Source of the DNA: UBA5189 sp035631615
Lineage (GTDB): Bacteria; Chloroflexota; Limnocylindria; Limnocylindrales; CSP1-4
Length of the DNA: 64,000 nucleotides
NCBI GenBank assembly: GCA_035631615.1
Contig: DASQIK010000066.1
Span: forward strand, 1-64,000
Direction: 5' to 3'
This document shows, piece by piece, positions 1-7,477 of this stretch. Every line of letters starts with the position of its first letter. The stretch's first letter is position 1. A program made the position numbers and the translations under genes. Under the pieces are notes generated by a model. It ran no database searches. It was not told the origin of the DNA and saw only the letters and a program-made list of their open reading frames with translations.

Positions 1-30
1 GCGGTTGCCTGGGTTCCTGGTCGGAGCGTC

Positions 31-1608
31 CTAGGCGATCAGCGCCTCGCCCGTTGCGAGATCCGCCTCGACCTTGTCGACGCGCTTGCCCTGGCCTGTC
101 GCGACGTAGTACACGGCGCCGACGATCAGGATCAGCAGGACCGATGCCTCGAAGAACGGGATGTCCGGCAGGAAGCCGATCTTGTTGCCGCCTGATGTCA
201 GGAGCGTCAGGGACGGGTTCGTGAGGTCGCGCAACGGCCCACCGAAGTTCCCGAAGATGCTCGAGTTCCAGAGGCCGAAGTTGATGATCATGACGCCGCC
301 CCAGATGAGGGCGACGATGTTGATGATCGTGCCCCAGCTCCCGAGCTTGAACCAGGCGCCCTGGTGCGGCCAACCCTTTGTCCGCGCGCTGAGAACGCCA
401 AGGTTGCACATGAAGTAGCTGAGGTAGATCAGGCCGGTCGCACCGGCGGCGAGCAGGATCGGGCTGTCCGTCACGATGAACGGAATGGCTGCGAGGACGC
501 CGACCGCGACGGCGGCGTTGGCCGGCGTCTTGAAGCTCGGGTTTACCTTGCCCCACAGGCCGCCAAGCGGCATTCGCTGGTCCCGACCCATCGAGAACAT
601 CAACCGTGTGGTCGCGCCCTGGATGGCCATGGTGCAGACGTACACGGCGGCAAGGATCACGTACAGGTACACGCTGCCGAAGGTGTCGCCGAGACCAGCC
701 TTGATCGATGTCGCGATCGGGGCGGTGTCCTTGAGCGATGCGGCGACATCGGGGATGGCCAGGATGATCGCGGCGAGGAACACGAAGCCGATCACGCCGG
801 AGATCCAGATCGCCGACAGGATGCCCCGCGGGGCCTGCCGGCTCGCATCCAGGGTTTCCTCGCCGAAGGTGCCGGCCGTATCGAAGCCATAGACCACGAA
901 CAGCGACATGAACATCGCGACCGCGAAGATCGGCAGGTACCCGCCGGTATCCGGGGTCTCGGTCCCGGCGGTCTGGAACAGCACGGACACGTCCTGGTGC
1001 CGACCGACGATCAGCAGGATCACCGCAAACACGAGCATGCCGAGAATTTCGGCAGCCACGCCGATGTTGTTGATGATCTGCAGGAGCCGAATACCGAAGG
1101 CGTTGATGATCGTCGTCGAAACCAGGGTCACGAGGCCGAAGAAGACGCCGTTGTTGATCGCTCCGATGGGGCTCGGCTTCGTCAGGTCGATGCCGAAGAT
1201 GGCGGACAGGACGAGCGGGACCGTCGCGGCCACGGCCGTCGTGGTCAGCACGCCCGCCCAGAAGTAGAACCAGCCCGTGAACCAACCGAGCGTCTTGTTG
1301 CTCAGGCGCTTCGACCACTGGTAGATCGAGCCGGCCACCGGGAAATGACTTGCGAGCTCTGCGAAGTTGAGCGCCACGAAGGTCTGGCCGAGCACGACCA
1401 GGGGCCAGGACCAGAAGAATGCGGGCCCTCCGACGCCGAGGCCCAGCGCGATCAGCGTGTACGTGCCGGTCGAAACCGAGATGTAGCTGAAGGCGACGGC
1501 AAAGTTCGACAGGAACCCAAGTGATCGCTTCAGCTCGGGCTTGATCCCCAGCGATCTCAGGTGGGCATCGTCCTTTGCGGCGACGTCCGCCTCGGACATT
1601 CCAGACAC
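31..1608 (-). CDS. APC-superfamily amino acid permease
   Basis: A 525-residue polytopic inner-membrane protein with about 12 to 13 hydrophobic segments. The N-terminal region reads SLGFLSNFAVAFSYIS and is followed by a GSIYQW-type motif, as in the amino acid/GABA/choline (ACT) branch of the APC superfamily. Members import amino acids or amines with a cation; the substrate cannot be read here. The start is a GTG at 1608 because AGGGAGG lies 5-6 nt upstream; an in-frame ATG at 1599 would place that site too far away. A sigma70-like promoter sits about 120 nt upstream, and a CGAATC/GATTCG hairpin (1630-1647) lies in the leader just ahead of the ribosome site. The family is secure, the substrate unknown. 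Confidence 0.9.
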   Translation of the reverse strand: MSGMSEADVAAKDDAHLRSLGIKPELKRSLGFLSNFAVAFSYISVSTGTYTLIALGLGVGGPAFFWSWPLVVLGQTFVALNFAELASHFPVAGSIYQWSKRLSNKTLGWFTGWFYFWAGVLTTTAVAATVPLVLSAIFGIDLTKPSPIGAINNGVFFGLVTLVSTTIINAFGIRLLQIINNIGVAAEILGMLVFAVILLIVGRHQDVSVLFQTAGTETPDTGGYLPIFAVAMFMSLFVVYGFDTAGTFGEETLDASRQAPRGILSAIWISGVIGFVFLAAIILAIPDVAASLKDTAPIATSIKAGLGDTFGSVYLYVILAAVYVCTMAIQGATTRLMFSMGRDQRMPLGGLWGKVNPSFKTPANAAVAVGVLAAIPFIVTDSPILLAAGATGLIYLSYFMCNLGVLSARTKGWPHQGAWFKLGSWGTIINIVALIWGGVMIINFGLWNSSIFGNFGGPLRDLTNPSLTLLTSGGNKIGFLPDIPFFEASVLLILIVGAVYYVATGQGKRVDKVEADLATGEALIA

Positions 1609-1726
1609 GGCTTCCTCCCTCTACGACCACGAATCAGGAGCGATTCGCGAGACGGACCTCTCCGGGGCAACCGAATTCCGAGGACGCGTGGCACACCGCT
1701 CGGACCCTCCGGCCGAGCGCGACCGG

Positions 1727-1755
1727 AGCATAGGAGTGCCGCAAACGCGAATCAA
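1727..1755 (-). promoter_or_regulatory. Sigma70-type promoter for the permease
   Basis: On the minus strand TTGATT (1750-1755) and TATGCT (1727-1732) are separated by exactly 17 bp. The predicted start would give a leader of about 110 nt before the permease GTG. Only the sequence match supports this. Confidence 0.5.
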
Positions 1756-1826
1756 GGCGTTTCCGCAAGCCCTGGACGCGGATCTCGCACCCGCAGCCGC
1801 AGATCGGCTCGAATTCCCGCCCGGGG

Positions 1827-3236
1827 CTAGGACGCCGGGACCGCCTCCGCGAGCGCGGCCGGCAACGGGCGGTGCCATTCCACCGGGTCGACGTACTGCT
1901 CGACCATCGCCCGGGTGTCGTCGACGCCGAGCTCGTGGAACAGGAAGCCGATCTTCCTCGCCTGGTCGGCGAGGATCTCGTCCTTCGTGTCGAGGTCCCA
2001 CAGCTGGCGCTTGAATGGCCCGAGCGCCTTCTTGCGGGTCGTGTACACGAACTGCTGATCGGTCTGGTCCGGCTTGCGCTCGTCGAGCGCGTTGGCGAAG
2101 CACCATTGCTCGATCTGCCGATGCAGCTCGGCCGGAAACGCCGGGTGCTCGTAGAGCGCGTTCTGGAAGCCCGTCGCGAGGTGGATCTCGGCGGTCTCGA
2201 CCTCGCGGAATCGATGGAACATCGAGTCGGGCAGCGTCGAGGCGCCGTGCTGGACCGTGCCCGCCAGGCCGTACTCGCGCCGCGCGATGACGCCCAGCTT
2301 CTCGTGGATCGAGAAGTCGACCGCGGCCGTCCCGACCGTCCCATCCGGGAGGACGACGCCGCCGTGCGACGTCCCGGTCTGGACGCTGACCTTGCTGATC
2401 CCGATCGCGGCCGGCGCCACGCGCGCCAGCTCACGCTTGAGCCCATCGAGATACGCCCGCAGCTCGGCCTCGTTCGAGTTTTCCTTGCCGACCTCGCCGA
2501 TCTCGCCGCCGACGCTGAGCGTGACCCCGTCGGCCTCGAGCGAGCGGATGAGCCCGACGAGCTGGGTGGTTCGCTCGTAGTTCGCGCGCTGCTGGTCGTC
2601 GTCGGTCGGGAGCGACAGGTCGACGAGCGTCGACGCGTCGATGTCGATGTTCCGGTAGCCCGCGTCGACCGCGAGGCGGCAGGCGCGCCGGATCTCGTCG
2701 GTCACCGCCTCGGGATCGGTCGCGTACTTCCTGGCGTTGAACTGGTAGTGGTCGCCCTGGAGGAACACGGAGCCTCGCCAGTCGGCGGCGATCGCGCCGG
2801 CAAGCACCGCGGTCGAATAGTCGATCGGGCGCTGGAACGTGTAGGTCTGCTCGCTCCGTGCGAGCTCGAGGATCACCGCCCCGACGTCGAACGTTGTCGC
2901 CGTCTCGAAGGCGATGCGCGCCATGTCGAACGTCTGCGTCCGGATGTTGATCGCAGGCACGGTGAAGCCGCTGATCTCGCCGCGCGCGCGCGCCATGTAC
3001 AGCTCGTGGATGCTCGCCGACCGCGCGCCGAGGGTCTGCGCAGCCTCCCAGACGAGCCACTGCGCCGTCTCGACCGTCGCCGGATCCTCAGCGAACGCGG
3101 CCGTCCAGGCGAGATCCCGGATCCCGTCGGCGCGCAGCCGCGCGACGTCCGCGATCTCGATCGCGCCCGCGTGGACGTGCACGATCCCCGACAGCCGGGA
3201 CAGGAGGTCACCGACGGAGCGCTCGACGTTGGGCAT
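1827..3236 (-). CDS. Class II (metal-dependent) ketose-bisphosphate aldolase family protein
   Basis: A 469-residue protein of the class II fructose/tagatose-bisphosphate aldolase family, which cleaves ketose bisphosphates by a zinc-enolate mechanism. The metal-site signatures are visible in order: QGDH, GGEIGE, TSHGG and VQHGAST. It is longer than the 280-350 residues of typical FbaA/KbaY enzymes, with an N-terminal helical extension of about 90 residues and extra sequence after the last metal ligand. That matches a long, less-studied branch, so the true substrate is uncertain. The open frame continues upstream to 3770, but that part overlaps the DUF2269-like gene in another frame and is not coding. 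I therefore chose the ATG at 3236 (MPNVERS). A GC-rich hairpin (3249-3265) separates it from the upstream gene. Confidence 0.8.
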   Translation of the reverse strand: MPNVERSVGDLLSRLSGIVHVHAGAIEIADVARLRADGIRDLAWTAAFAEDPATVETAQWLVWEAAQTLGARSASIHELYMARARGEISGFTVPAINIRTQTFDMARIAFETATTFDVGAVILELARSEQTYTFQRPIDYSTAVLAGAIAADWRGSVFLQGDHYQFNARKYATDPEAVTDEIRRACRLAVDAGYRNIDIDASTLVDLSLPTDDDQQRANYERTTQLVGLIRSLEADGVTLSVGGEIGEVGKENSNEAELRAYLDGLKRELARVAPAAIGISKVSVQTGTSHGGVVLPDGTVGTAAVDFSIHEKLGVIARREYGLAGTVQHGASTLPDSMFHRFREVETAEIHLATGFQNALYEHPAFPAELHRQIEQWCFANALDERKPDQTDQQFVYTTRKKALGPFKRQLWDLDTKDEILADQARKIGFLFHELGVDDTRAMVEQYVDPVEWHRPLPAALAEAVPAS

Positions 3237-3271
3237 GCACAGATGGTATCGCCGGTGGCCGGCGACGGGCC

Positions 3272-3763
3272 CTAGAAGGGCTTCGTCACCATCAGGAACA
3301 CGATCACGACGACGAGCAGGCCCAGGACCATGCCGCCCTGCTGCACGCGCTTGACCAGTGCCATGAACTCCGGCGGCGGCCCGCTCGGGGCAGCGCCGGG
3401 TGCGGGCGGGGGCGGCGGCGTGGAGCTCATCTCGATCAGCTTGACGAGGCCGGGCGTCTGGACGAAGTACGAGAACCCAAGGGCGAACAGGTACAGCACG
3501 ACCGCGACATCGAGCCAGAACACCTTCGTCAGGTCGATCCCGCCGGGGATGGTCAGGAACAGGCCGATGCCGGTGAGCCCCTGGAGCAGTGCAAGCGGCC
3601 ACAGCAGCCCGTGGGCGATCCGGTGCGTCACCCGCAGCGCGAAGTTCGCGTGCATCGGCTCCTTGCCACCCATCGCACCGATGATGGAGAACGCGAATGA
3701 GGGCCCGAACGCGATGATCGCCCCCAGGACGTGAACGAAGAGCAGCACCGTGAACAGGGTCAC
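3272..3763 (-). CDS. DUF2269-like integral membrane protein
   Basis: 163 residues with four predicted membrane helices (about 1-25, 50-70, 80-103, 143-162). A Pro/Ala/Gly-rich cytoplasmic or periplasmic loop (about 115-130) precedes the last helix. The pattern HVLGAIIAFGP near the N-terminus and the spaced Arg/His residues resemble the DUF2269 family of predicted integral membrane proteins, whose function is unknown. The start is GTG at 3763 with GGAGG about 8 nt upstream. It is transcribed with the aldolase 35 bp downstream, possibly in one unit. Confidence 0.7.
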   Translation of the reverse strand: MTLFTVLLFVHVLGAIIAFGPSFAFSIIGAMGGKEPMHANFALRVTHRIAHGLLWPLALLQGLTGIGLFLTIPGGIDLTKVFWLDVAVVLYLFALGFSYFVQTPGLVKLIEMSSTPPPPPAPGAAPSGPPPEFMALVKRVQQGGMVLGLLVVVIVFLMVTKPF

Positions 3764-3820
3764 CTGGCATCCTCCAACTCAGCGCTCACCCCCCGTACCT
3801 CGCCATAAGGATGCCTGCTT

Positions 3821-4591
3821 TCAGTGCGGCTTGTGGCCCTCGGAGCCCGCGTCGTGCCCGGTGTGGCCATCGCCCCACTGGACCTTGTAGCCGGCGATGA
3901 GCCGGCGGACCTCGTCGATCGACGTGATGCCGGCCTTCGCGAGTCCCGCGAGGTCGTCGCGCCGGTGGTGCAGGTCGGCCTCGAGATCGCCCGCGCGCCG
4001 GCCGAGCCGGTCCGCGACCTCGGGCAGCACGCCCCAGGCGAAGTGCTCGTAGCGCTCGAGGCGCGGGTCCCACGCCGCGAGCACCGCCGGCTCCAGTCGC
4101 TGGGCGTGGCCATGGGCGTCGCGGGCAAGGGGCCGCACGTAATGCGCGACCGTCACGCGCAGCCGGCCGCGCCCGCTCTCGCCGGCGGCCCCGACGACGA
4201 GCACGCATCCCAGGAACGTCAGCTGATCGTCGGTGAGCGGCAGCGGTCCGGATCCGAGCCGGGCGCGAACCTCGGCGAGGGAGCTCGCCTCGAGGACGCC
4301 CCCCGCGCGCCGGCCGCGGACGAGGTTGCTCGCACCTGCGGCGCCCATCGGACCGACGATGGCCTCGACCGCCTCGTCCGGGTGGACGGATCCGATGATC
4401 CCGGCAAGCAGCTGGCCACCCGCCCCGACCCGATCGGGTGGGGCCGCGACCACGAGGGGGATTCGCCCCTCCACCAGGACCCAGACAAGCGCCGCGAGCT
4501 CCGCGTCGAGGACGCCGCGCGCGATCAGCTCGACGAGCGAAGGCGCGGGGATGGTCGTGGCGGGCACGCCTGCGAGCCTAGCCGATGCCAT
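3821..4591 (-). CDS. Unrecognised protein, possibly a degenerate secretion-type ATPase domain
   Basis: 256 residues, soluble, with a histidine-rich C-terminal tail (GHTGHDAGSEGHKPH). The N-terminal 60 residues (LIARGVLDAELAALVWVLVE then PLVVAAPPDRVGAGGQLLAGI) are laid out like the nucleotide-binding core of T2SS/T4SS ATPases. However, the P-loop position reads DRVGAGGQ, without the GKT/S needed for ATP binding, so any relationship is distant or the fold is inactive. A central region after a run of charged residues carries no motif I can name. Start at ATG 4591 has no clear ribosome site; a GTG at 4570 is an alternative. That it is a gene is supported mainly by the long open frame and composition. 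Confidence 0.5.
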   Translation of the reverse strand: MASARLAGVPATTIPAPSLVELIARGVLDAELAALVWVLVEGRIPLVVAAPPDRVGAGGQLLAGIIGSVHPDEAVEAIVGPMGAAGASNLVRGRRAGGVLEASSLAEVRARLGSGPLPLTDDQLTFLGCVLVVGAAGESGRGRLRVTVAHYVRPLARDAHGHAQRLEPAVLAAWDPRLERYEHFAWGVLPEVADRLGRRAGDLEADLHHRRDDLAGLAKAGITSIDEVRRLIAGYKVQWGDGHTGHDAGSEGHKPH

Positions 4592-4620
4592 CCCCGCCCA
4601 GCCTGCGCTCGCCCGCCCGA

Positions 4621-4656
4621 ATCGAAAGCGCCGGCCGAGAGAACTCGGCCGGCGCT
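4621..4656 (-). terminator. Rho-independent terminator of the 4677-5078 gene
   Basis: A perfect 13-bp stem (AGCGCCGGCCGAG, 4627-4639, with its complement at 4644-4656) and a 4-nt loop. It is followed on the minus strand by TTTCGATT. It lies 20 bp past the stop codon of the small membrane protein gene. Confidence 0.75.
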
Positions 4657-4676
4657 CCGATGGGCTGCGGAAGTCT

Positions 4677-5078
4677 TCAGGCCTTGCCGAACGCCGCCTT
4701 CACGGCCGGCGTCATCAGGTAGTAGATGATCGCGCCGGCGATGATGATGGAGATCGCCTGGCTCGTGATCGACGAGCCGTTGATGATGAACAGCACCGAC
4801 AGGGCGATGCCGATCGCCTCGGCGACGATGCCGAGCGTCCAGGCCCACGGCTTCAGCGTCCACGCGCCATAGGCGAATGCCAGGGCGAGCACGGACTGGA
4901 CGATCGCGATGAGACCGAAGATGGCGATCGCGCCACCGAGGATGCCGGTGCCGGCCACGGCCAGGCTGCCGAGCCCGAGCAGGGCAACGCCGCCGAGGAT
5001 CCCCAGGACGCCGCCGATCGCGGCCAGGACGGCCAGGACGGTCACACCCGTTGGTCGCACCTTCAGTGTCGGTTGCAT
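4677..5078 (-). CDS. Small four-helix membrane protein
   Basis: 133 residues, almost entirely hydrophobic, with four membrane helices (about 13-35, 42-62, 64-85, 88-112) and a short charged C-terminus (TPAVKAAFGKA). The first helix starts after a VRPTGVTVLAVL motif that recurs in small uncharacterised bacterial membrane proteins. Start is the ATG at 5078 (MQPTLKV) with GGAAGGG upstream (minus-strand reading of 5083-5090). It is followed by a strong terminator, so it is probably a single-gene transcript. Function unknown. Confidence 0.65.
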   Translation of the reverse strand: MQPTLKVRPTGVTVLAVLAAIGGVLGILGGVALLGLGSLAVAGTGILGGAIAIFGLIAIVQSVLALAFAYGAWTLKPWAWTLGIVAEAIGIALSVLFIINGSSITSQAISIIIAGAIIYYLMTPAVKAAFGKA

Positions 5079-5184
5079 GGAACCCCTTCCCTCGTCGCCG
5101 CCGGCGCAACGGCCAGCGTGCGGGCGCACTGTACGCCGCACGAACATGCTCGACAACGGGTTTGCGCGCTTCCGCAAGCACGGT

Positions 5185-5214
5185 TTGACAGCCGCGGCGA
5201 CGCCCTCGTAGACT
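5185..5214 (+). promoter_or_regulatory. Sigma70-type promoter ahead of the ABC exporter leader
   Basis: A consensus TTGACA (5185-5190) and TAGACT (5209-5214) are spaced by 18 bp. The start point would fall near 5221, about 310 nt before the ABC ATPase gene. This gives a long leader containing a small ORF and a terminator. It is the best match to a housekeeping promoter I found in the window. Confidence 0.7.
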
Positions 5215-5265
5215 CCCGGCTCCGGCCGCCATGGCGCCCGGAATGTCGTTACCGGAGGTAGTGGA

Positions 5266-5352
5266 ATGCTGAGCAACACGATGCTCGCCCGGCGCACGGT
5301 CTCGCCCATCGGCGATTCCGGTCGCGGGAGATCTGTGCCCACCTCGAGGTAG
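5266..5352 (+). CDS. Candidate 28-aa leader peptide
   Basis: ATG preceded at 6-9 nt by CCGGAGGT, then 28 codons ending in TAG. The peptide begins MLSNTMLARRTVSPIGD and is basic, with Arg at positions 9, 10, 20, 22 and 28. It lies between the promoter at 5185 and the intrinsic terminator at 5391, which is the arrangement of ribosome-controlled attenuators. The first residues (MLSNTML) loosely echo the start of the ABC protein (MSSTMLQ). No homologue is recognised. The case rests on the ribosome site and position. Confidence 0.45.
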   Translation: MLSNTMLARRTVSPIGDSGRGRSVPTSR

Positions 5353-5385
5353 CCGACCGGCGGCAGTGCCGCCAAGACGCAGGAA

Positions 5386-5426
5386 CCACGAACCGTGGGC
5401 CAGACGAGGCCCACGGTTTTTCGTTT
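5386..5426 (+). terminator. Intrinsic terminator in the ABC operon leader, likely attenuator
   Basis: A perfect 11-bp stem (AACCGTGGGCC 5391-5401, GGCCCACGGTT 5408-5418) with a 6-nt loop runs into a T-rich tract TTTCGTTT. It lies 115 nt before the ABC ATPase start and after the leader ORF. A short competing hairpin CCACG-AAC-CGTGG (5386-5398) uses the left arm of the terminator. Another stable hairpin (GGCGGC-AGT-GCCGCC, 5359-5373) lies just upstream. Positioned between promoter and structural genes, it should end most transcripts unless overridden. Confidence 0.75.
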
Positions 5427-5533
5427 GTCCCCGAGCTGCACACGGGGACCATCGACAGGCCGCGAGCCACCCGCCACGCACCGGGTCAGGATCGCGGCCT
5501 TTCCATGTTCTCCAGCCCAGAAGGACCACCGCC

Positions 5534-6433
5534 ATGTCGAGCACGATGCTCCAGGAACCGAAGATGACACTGCCGATCCGATCGGCCGTTCCGACCCCGG
5601 TTCCGGGCGTCGGGCGCACGAAGGCGCCGGGGATCCCGGCGCTCCTCGCCGATCGGGTGACGAAGCGCTTCAAGGTCGCCCGGAAGAAGGCGCCGGTGAT
5701 CGCGATCGCGGATGTCTCGCTGCGCCTCGAGCGTGGCGGCACGATCGGGATCCTCGGCGCCAACGGCTCGGGCAAGTCGACGCTGATCAGGCTCGTCTCG
5801 GGCCTGCTGACGCTCGACGAGGGCCGGGTCGAGGTGTTCGGGCACGACATCGTTCGCGAGGAGATGGCCGTCAAGCGCCTCATCAACCGGGTGAGCGTCG
5901 ACGCGGCGTTCTTCAAGAAGCTGAGCCCGATGGAGAACCTGCTGTTCGCAGCCAGGCTCTACGGGATCGACTCGAAGTTCGCCCGCGCCGAGACCGTCCG
6001 GATCACCGAGCGCCTCGGCATCGCCGAGAGGCGCCTCGGTCGGCCGGTGGAGCAGCTGAGTCGCGGCATGCAGCAGAAGATCGCGATCGCGCGAGCCCTG
6101 CTGACGAGCCCGGCGCTCCTGCTCCTCGACGAGCCCACGACAGGCCTCGACCCTCGGTCGAAGCTCGACGTCCAGACATTCATCGAGGAGATCCGGAAGA
6201 CCCACGACGCATCGATCGTCCTGACCACGCACGACCTCGACGAGGCCGAGCGGCTGTGCGACGAGATCATCGTCCTGAACGACGGAAAGATCGTCGCGCA
6301 GGGCTCGCCCGACGAGCTCAAGCGGCTTGTCGCCGAGCGTCACGGCCAGGCGCCAACGATGCACTCGGTGTTCATGACCTACACGGGCCGCTCCCTCGAC
6401 GAGGACGTCGAGGAAGAGGCCGACGACGACTGA
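5534..6433 (+). CDS. ABC transporter ATP-binding protein (ABC-2 exporter type)
   Basis: 299 residues. Walker A GANGSGKST (about 75-83), signature LSRGMQQK (175-182), Walker B LLLLDEPTTGLD (194-205) and the switch histidine TTHD are all intact. It is the energising subunit of a DrrA/CcmA-type exporter whose membrane partner is the permease at 6674. Such systems export drugs, polysaccharides or peptides. An acidic tail (DEDVEEEADDD) ends the protein. Start ATG 5534 is chosen because AAGGA lies about 9 nt upstream; the frame is open further back, but that stretch runs through the terminator. It is the first structural gene of a rightward operon whose leader looks attenuated. Confidence 0.93.
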   Translation: MSSTMLQEPKMTLPIRSAVPTPVPGVGRTKAPGIPALLADRVTKRFKVARKKAPVIAIADVSLRLERGGTIGILGANGSGKSTLIRLVSGLLTLDEGRVEVFGHDIVREEMAVKRLINRVSVDAAFFKKLSPMENLLFAARLYGIDSKFARAETVRITERLGIAERRLGRPVEQLSRGMQQKIAIARALLTSPALLLLDEPTTGLDPRSKLDVQTFIEEIRKTHDASIVLTTHDLDEAERLCDEIIVLNDGKIVAQGSPDELKRLVAERHGQAPTMHSVFMTYTGRSLDEDVEEEADDD

Positions 6434-6449
6434 AAGGAGGTGATGCCAG

Positions 6450-6635
6450 ATGTTGCTGCATGAGCTGTATCTCCGGCAGGTGAAGCTCGATCGGGAGCGG
6501 GAGCTTGCCTCGCGTGCCGTTGCCGCGCCGAACCGGCCGGAATCGCAGTCCATTCGGCGGGCCGTCGGCCGTTCGATCATCGCGATCGGCGTCCGGCTCG
6601 CCGCCGAGCCACAGCCCAGGCTGGCTCGATGCTGA
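6450..6635 (+). CDS. 61-aa basic small protein between ABC subunits
   Basis: 61 residues beginning MLLHELYLRQVKLDRERELA, then a basic amphipathic segment IRRAVGRSIIAIGVRLAAE. The ribosome site is AAAGGAGGTGAT (6433-6444), a full 12-nt complement to the usual 16S rRNA 3' end, starting in the stop codon of the ABC ATPase gene. The organisation (hydrophobic-charged head, Arg-rich amphipathic helix) is seen in small hypothetical proteins of high-GC Gram-positive-like and Chloroflexota genomes, from memory; no function is known. The ribosome site makes it a real, well-translated gene. Location between ATPase and permease suggests a regulator or accessory of the exporter. Confidence 0.75.
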   Translation: MLLHELYLRQVKLDRERELASRAVAAPNRPESQSIRRAVGRSIIAIGVRLAAEPQPRLARC

Positions 6636-6673
6636 TGCGGATCGAGCCAGCCCTCCCCTACAGAAGGCCAGCC

Positions 6674-7477
6674 ATGACCGCCCTCACCCATGAGCTGAAG
6701 GCCTCGTACGCCTTCATCGAGCGGAACTTCTTCCTGTCCCGGCGCTACTGGGGCTGGGAGATCGCGTTCCTCATCTACTCGGCCGCCGGTGCGCTGTCGA
6801 TCTCGCTGATCGGCGCGCAGGCCGGCGATCCCCGGCTGCTCCTCACACTGCTCGTCGGCGCGATCTTCTGGAACTACCTGTCGGTGGTCTTCAGCTGGAT
6901 CGCGGAGACGATCCAGATCGAGCGCTGGGAGGGCACCCTCGAGTACACGATGATGGCCCCGATCCGGCGCTCCACCCACCTCCTCGGCGCGGTGGCGTAC
7001 GCGATGATCTTCGGCCTGGTCCACACGGCCGCCATCATCGTCGCCGTTCTCGTGTTCTTCCCGAACCTGTCCTTCGCGACCGCGAACTTCGGGACGATCG
7101 GGGCATTCATGGTCCTCGGGTCGTTCAGCCTCGTCGGCCTGGCCATGATGGTGGCGATCCTGCCGCTCCTGTTCGTCGAGCGCGGCGGCCAGATGGCGTT
7201 CACCCTGCAGTCGGTCCTGCTGCTCGTCAGCGGGGTCTACTACTCGATCAGCGTCCTGCCGGGCTGGATGCAGGTGATCTCGCATCTCTCGCCGGCGACG
7301 TACGCCATCGACGGGGTCCGCAAGGGCCTGATCGACGGCACGCCGCTGGACCAGCTCTGGGGCGACGTCTGGCCGCTCCTCGTCATGGGCACGCTCTTCA
7401 TCCCATTCGGGCTGTGGGCGTTCGGCCGTGCCGAGCAGTACGCCAAGCGGACCGGCAAGCTGAAGCGAGTCGGGTGA
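6674..7477 (+). CDS. ABC-2 type transporter permease
   Basis: 267 residues with six predicted membrane helices in the ABC-2 pattern. A cytoplasmic N-terminal segment (HELKASYAFIERNFFLSRRYWG) is followed by TM1-TM6 between about 35 and 250. The ABC-2 signature region is ERWEGTLEYTMMAPI after TM2. It forms the translocation channel for the ATPase upstream. Start ATG 6674 has AGAAGG about 7 nt upstream; an earlier ATG at 6629 overlaps the small ORF and is less likely. The stop TGA overlaps the start of the next gene (TGATG). Confidence 0.88.
   Translation: MTALTHELKASYAFIERNFFLSRRYWGWEIAFLIYSAAGALSISLIGAQAGDPRLLLTLLVGAIFWNYLSVVFSWIAETIQIERWEGTLEYTMMAPIRRSTHLLGAVAYAMIFGLVHTAAIIVAVLVFFPNLSFATANFGTIGAFMVLGSFSLVGLAMMVAILPLLFVERGGQMAFTLQSVLLLVSGVYYSISVLPGWMQVISHLSPATYAIDGVRKGLIDGTPLDQLWGDVWPLLVMGTLFIPFGLWAFGRAEQYAKRTGKLKRVG

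Noticed and set aside
364..1524. Long plus-strand frame opposite the permease
   Set aside because: Antisense shadow with charged repetitive composition and no motif.
3249..3265. Hairpin between the membrane-protein gene and the aldolase as a terminator
   Set aside because: Seven-bp stem without a T-run, so termination is not supported.
3237..3770. Upstream extension of the aldolase frame
   Set aside because: It overlaps the membrane-protein gene in another frame and has shadow-like composition; the aldolase domain starts at 3236.
5366..5533. N-terminal extension of the ABC ATPase
   Set aside because: It would be translated through the terminator hairpin and is Arg/Pro-rich; the ATG at 5534 has a ribosome site.
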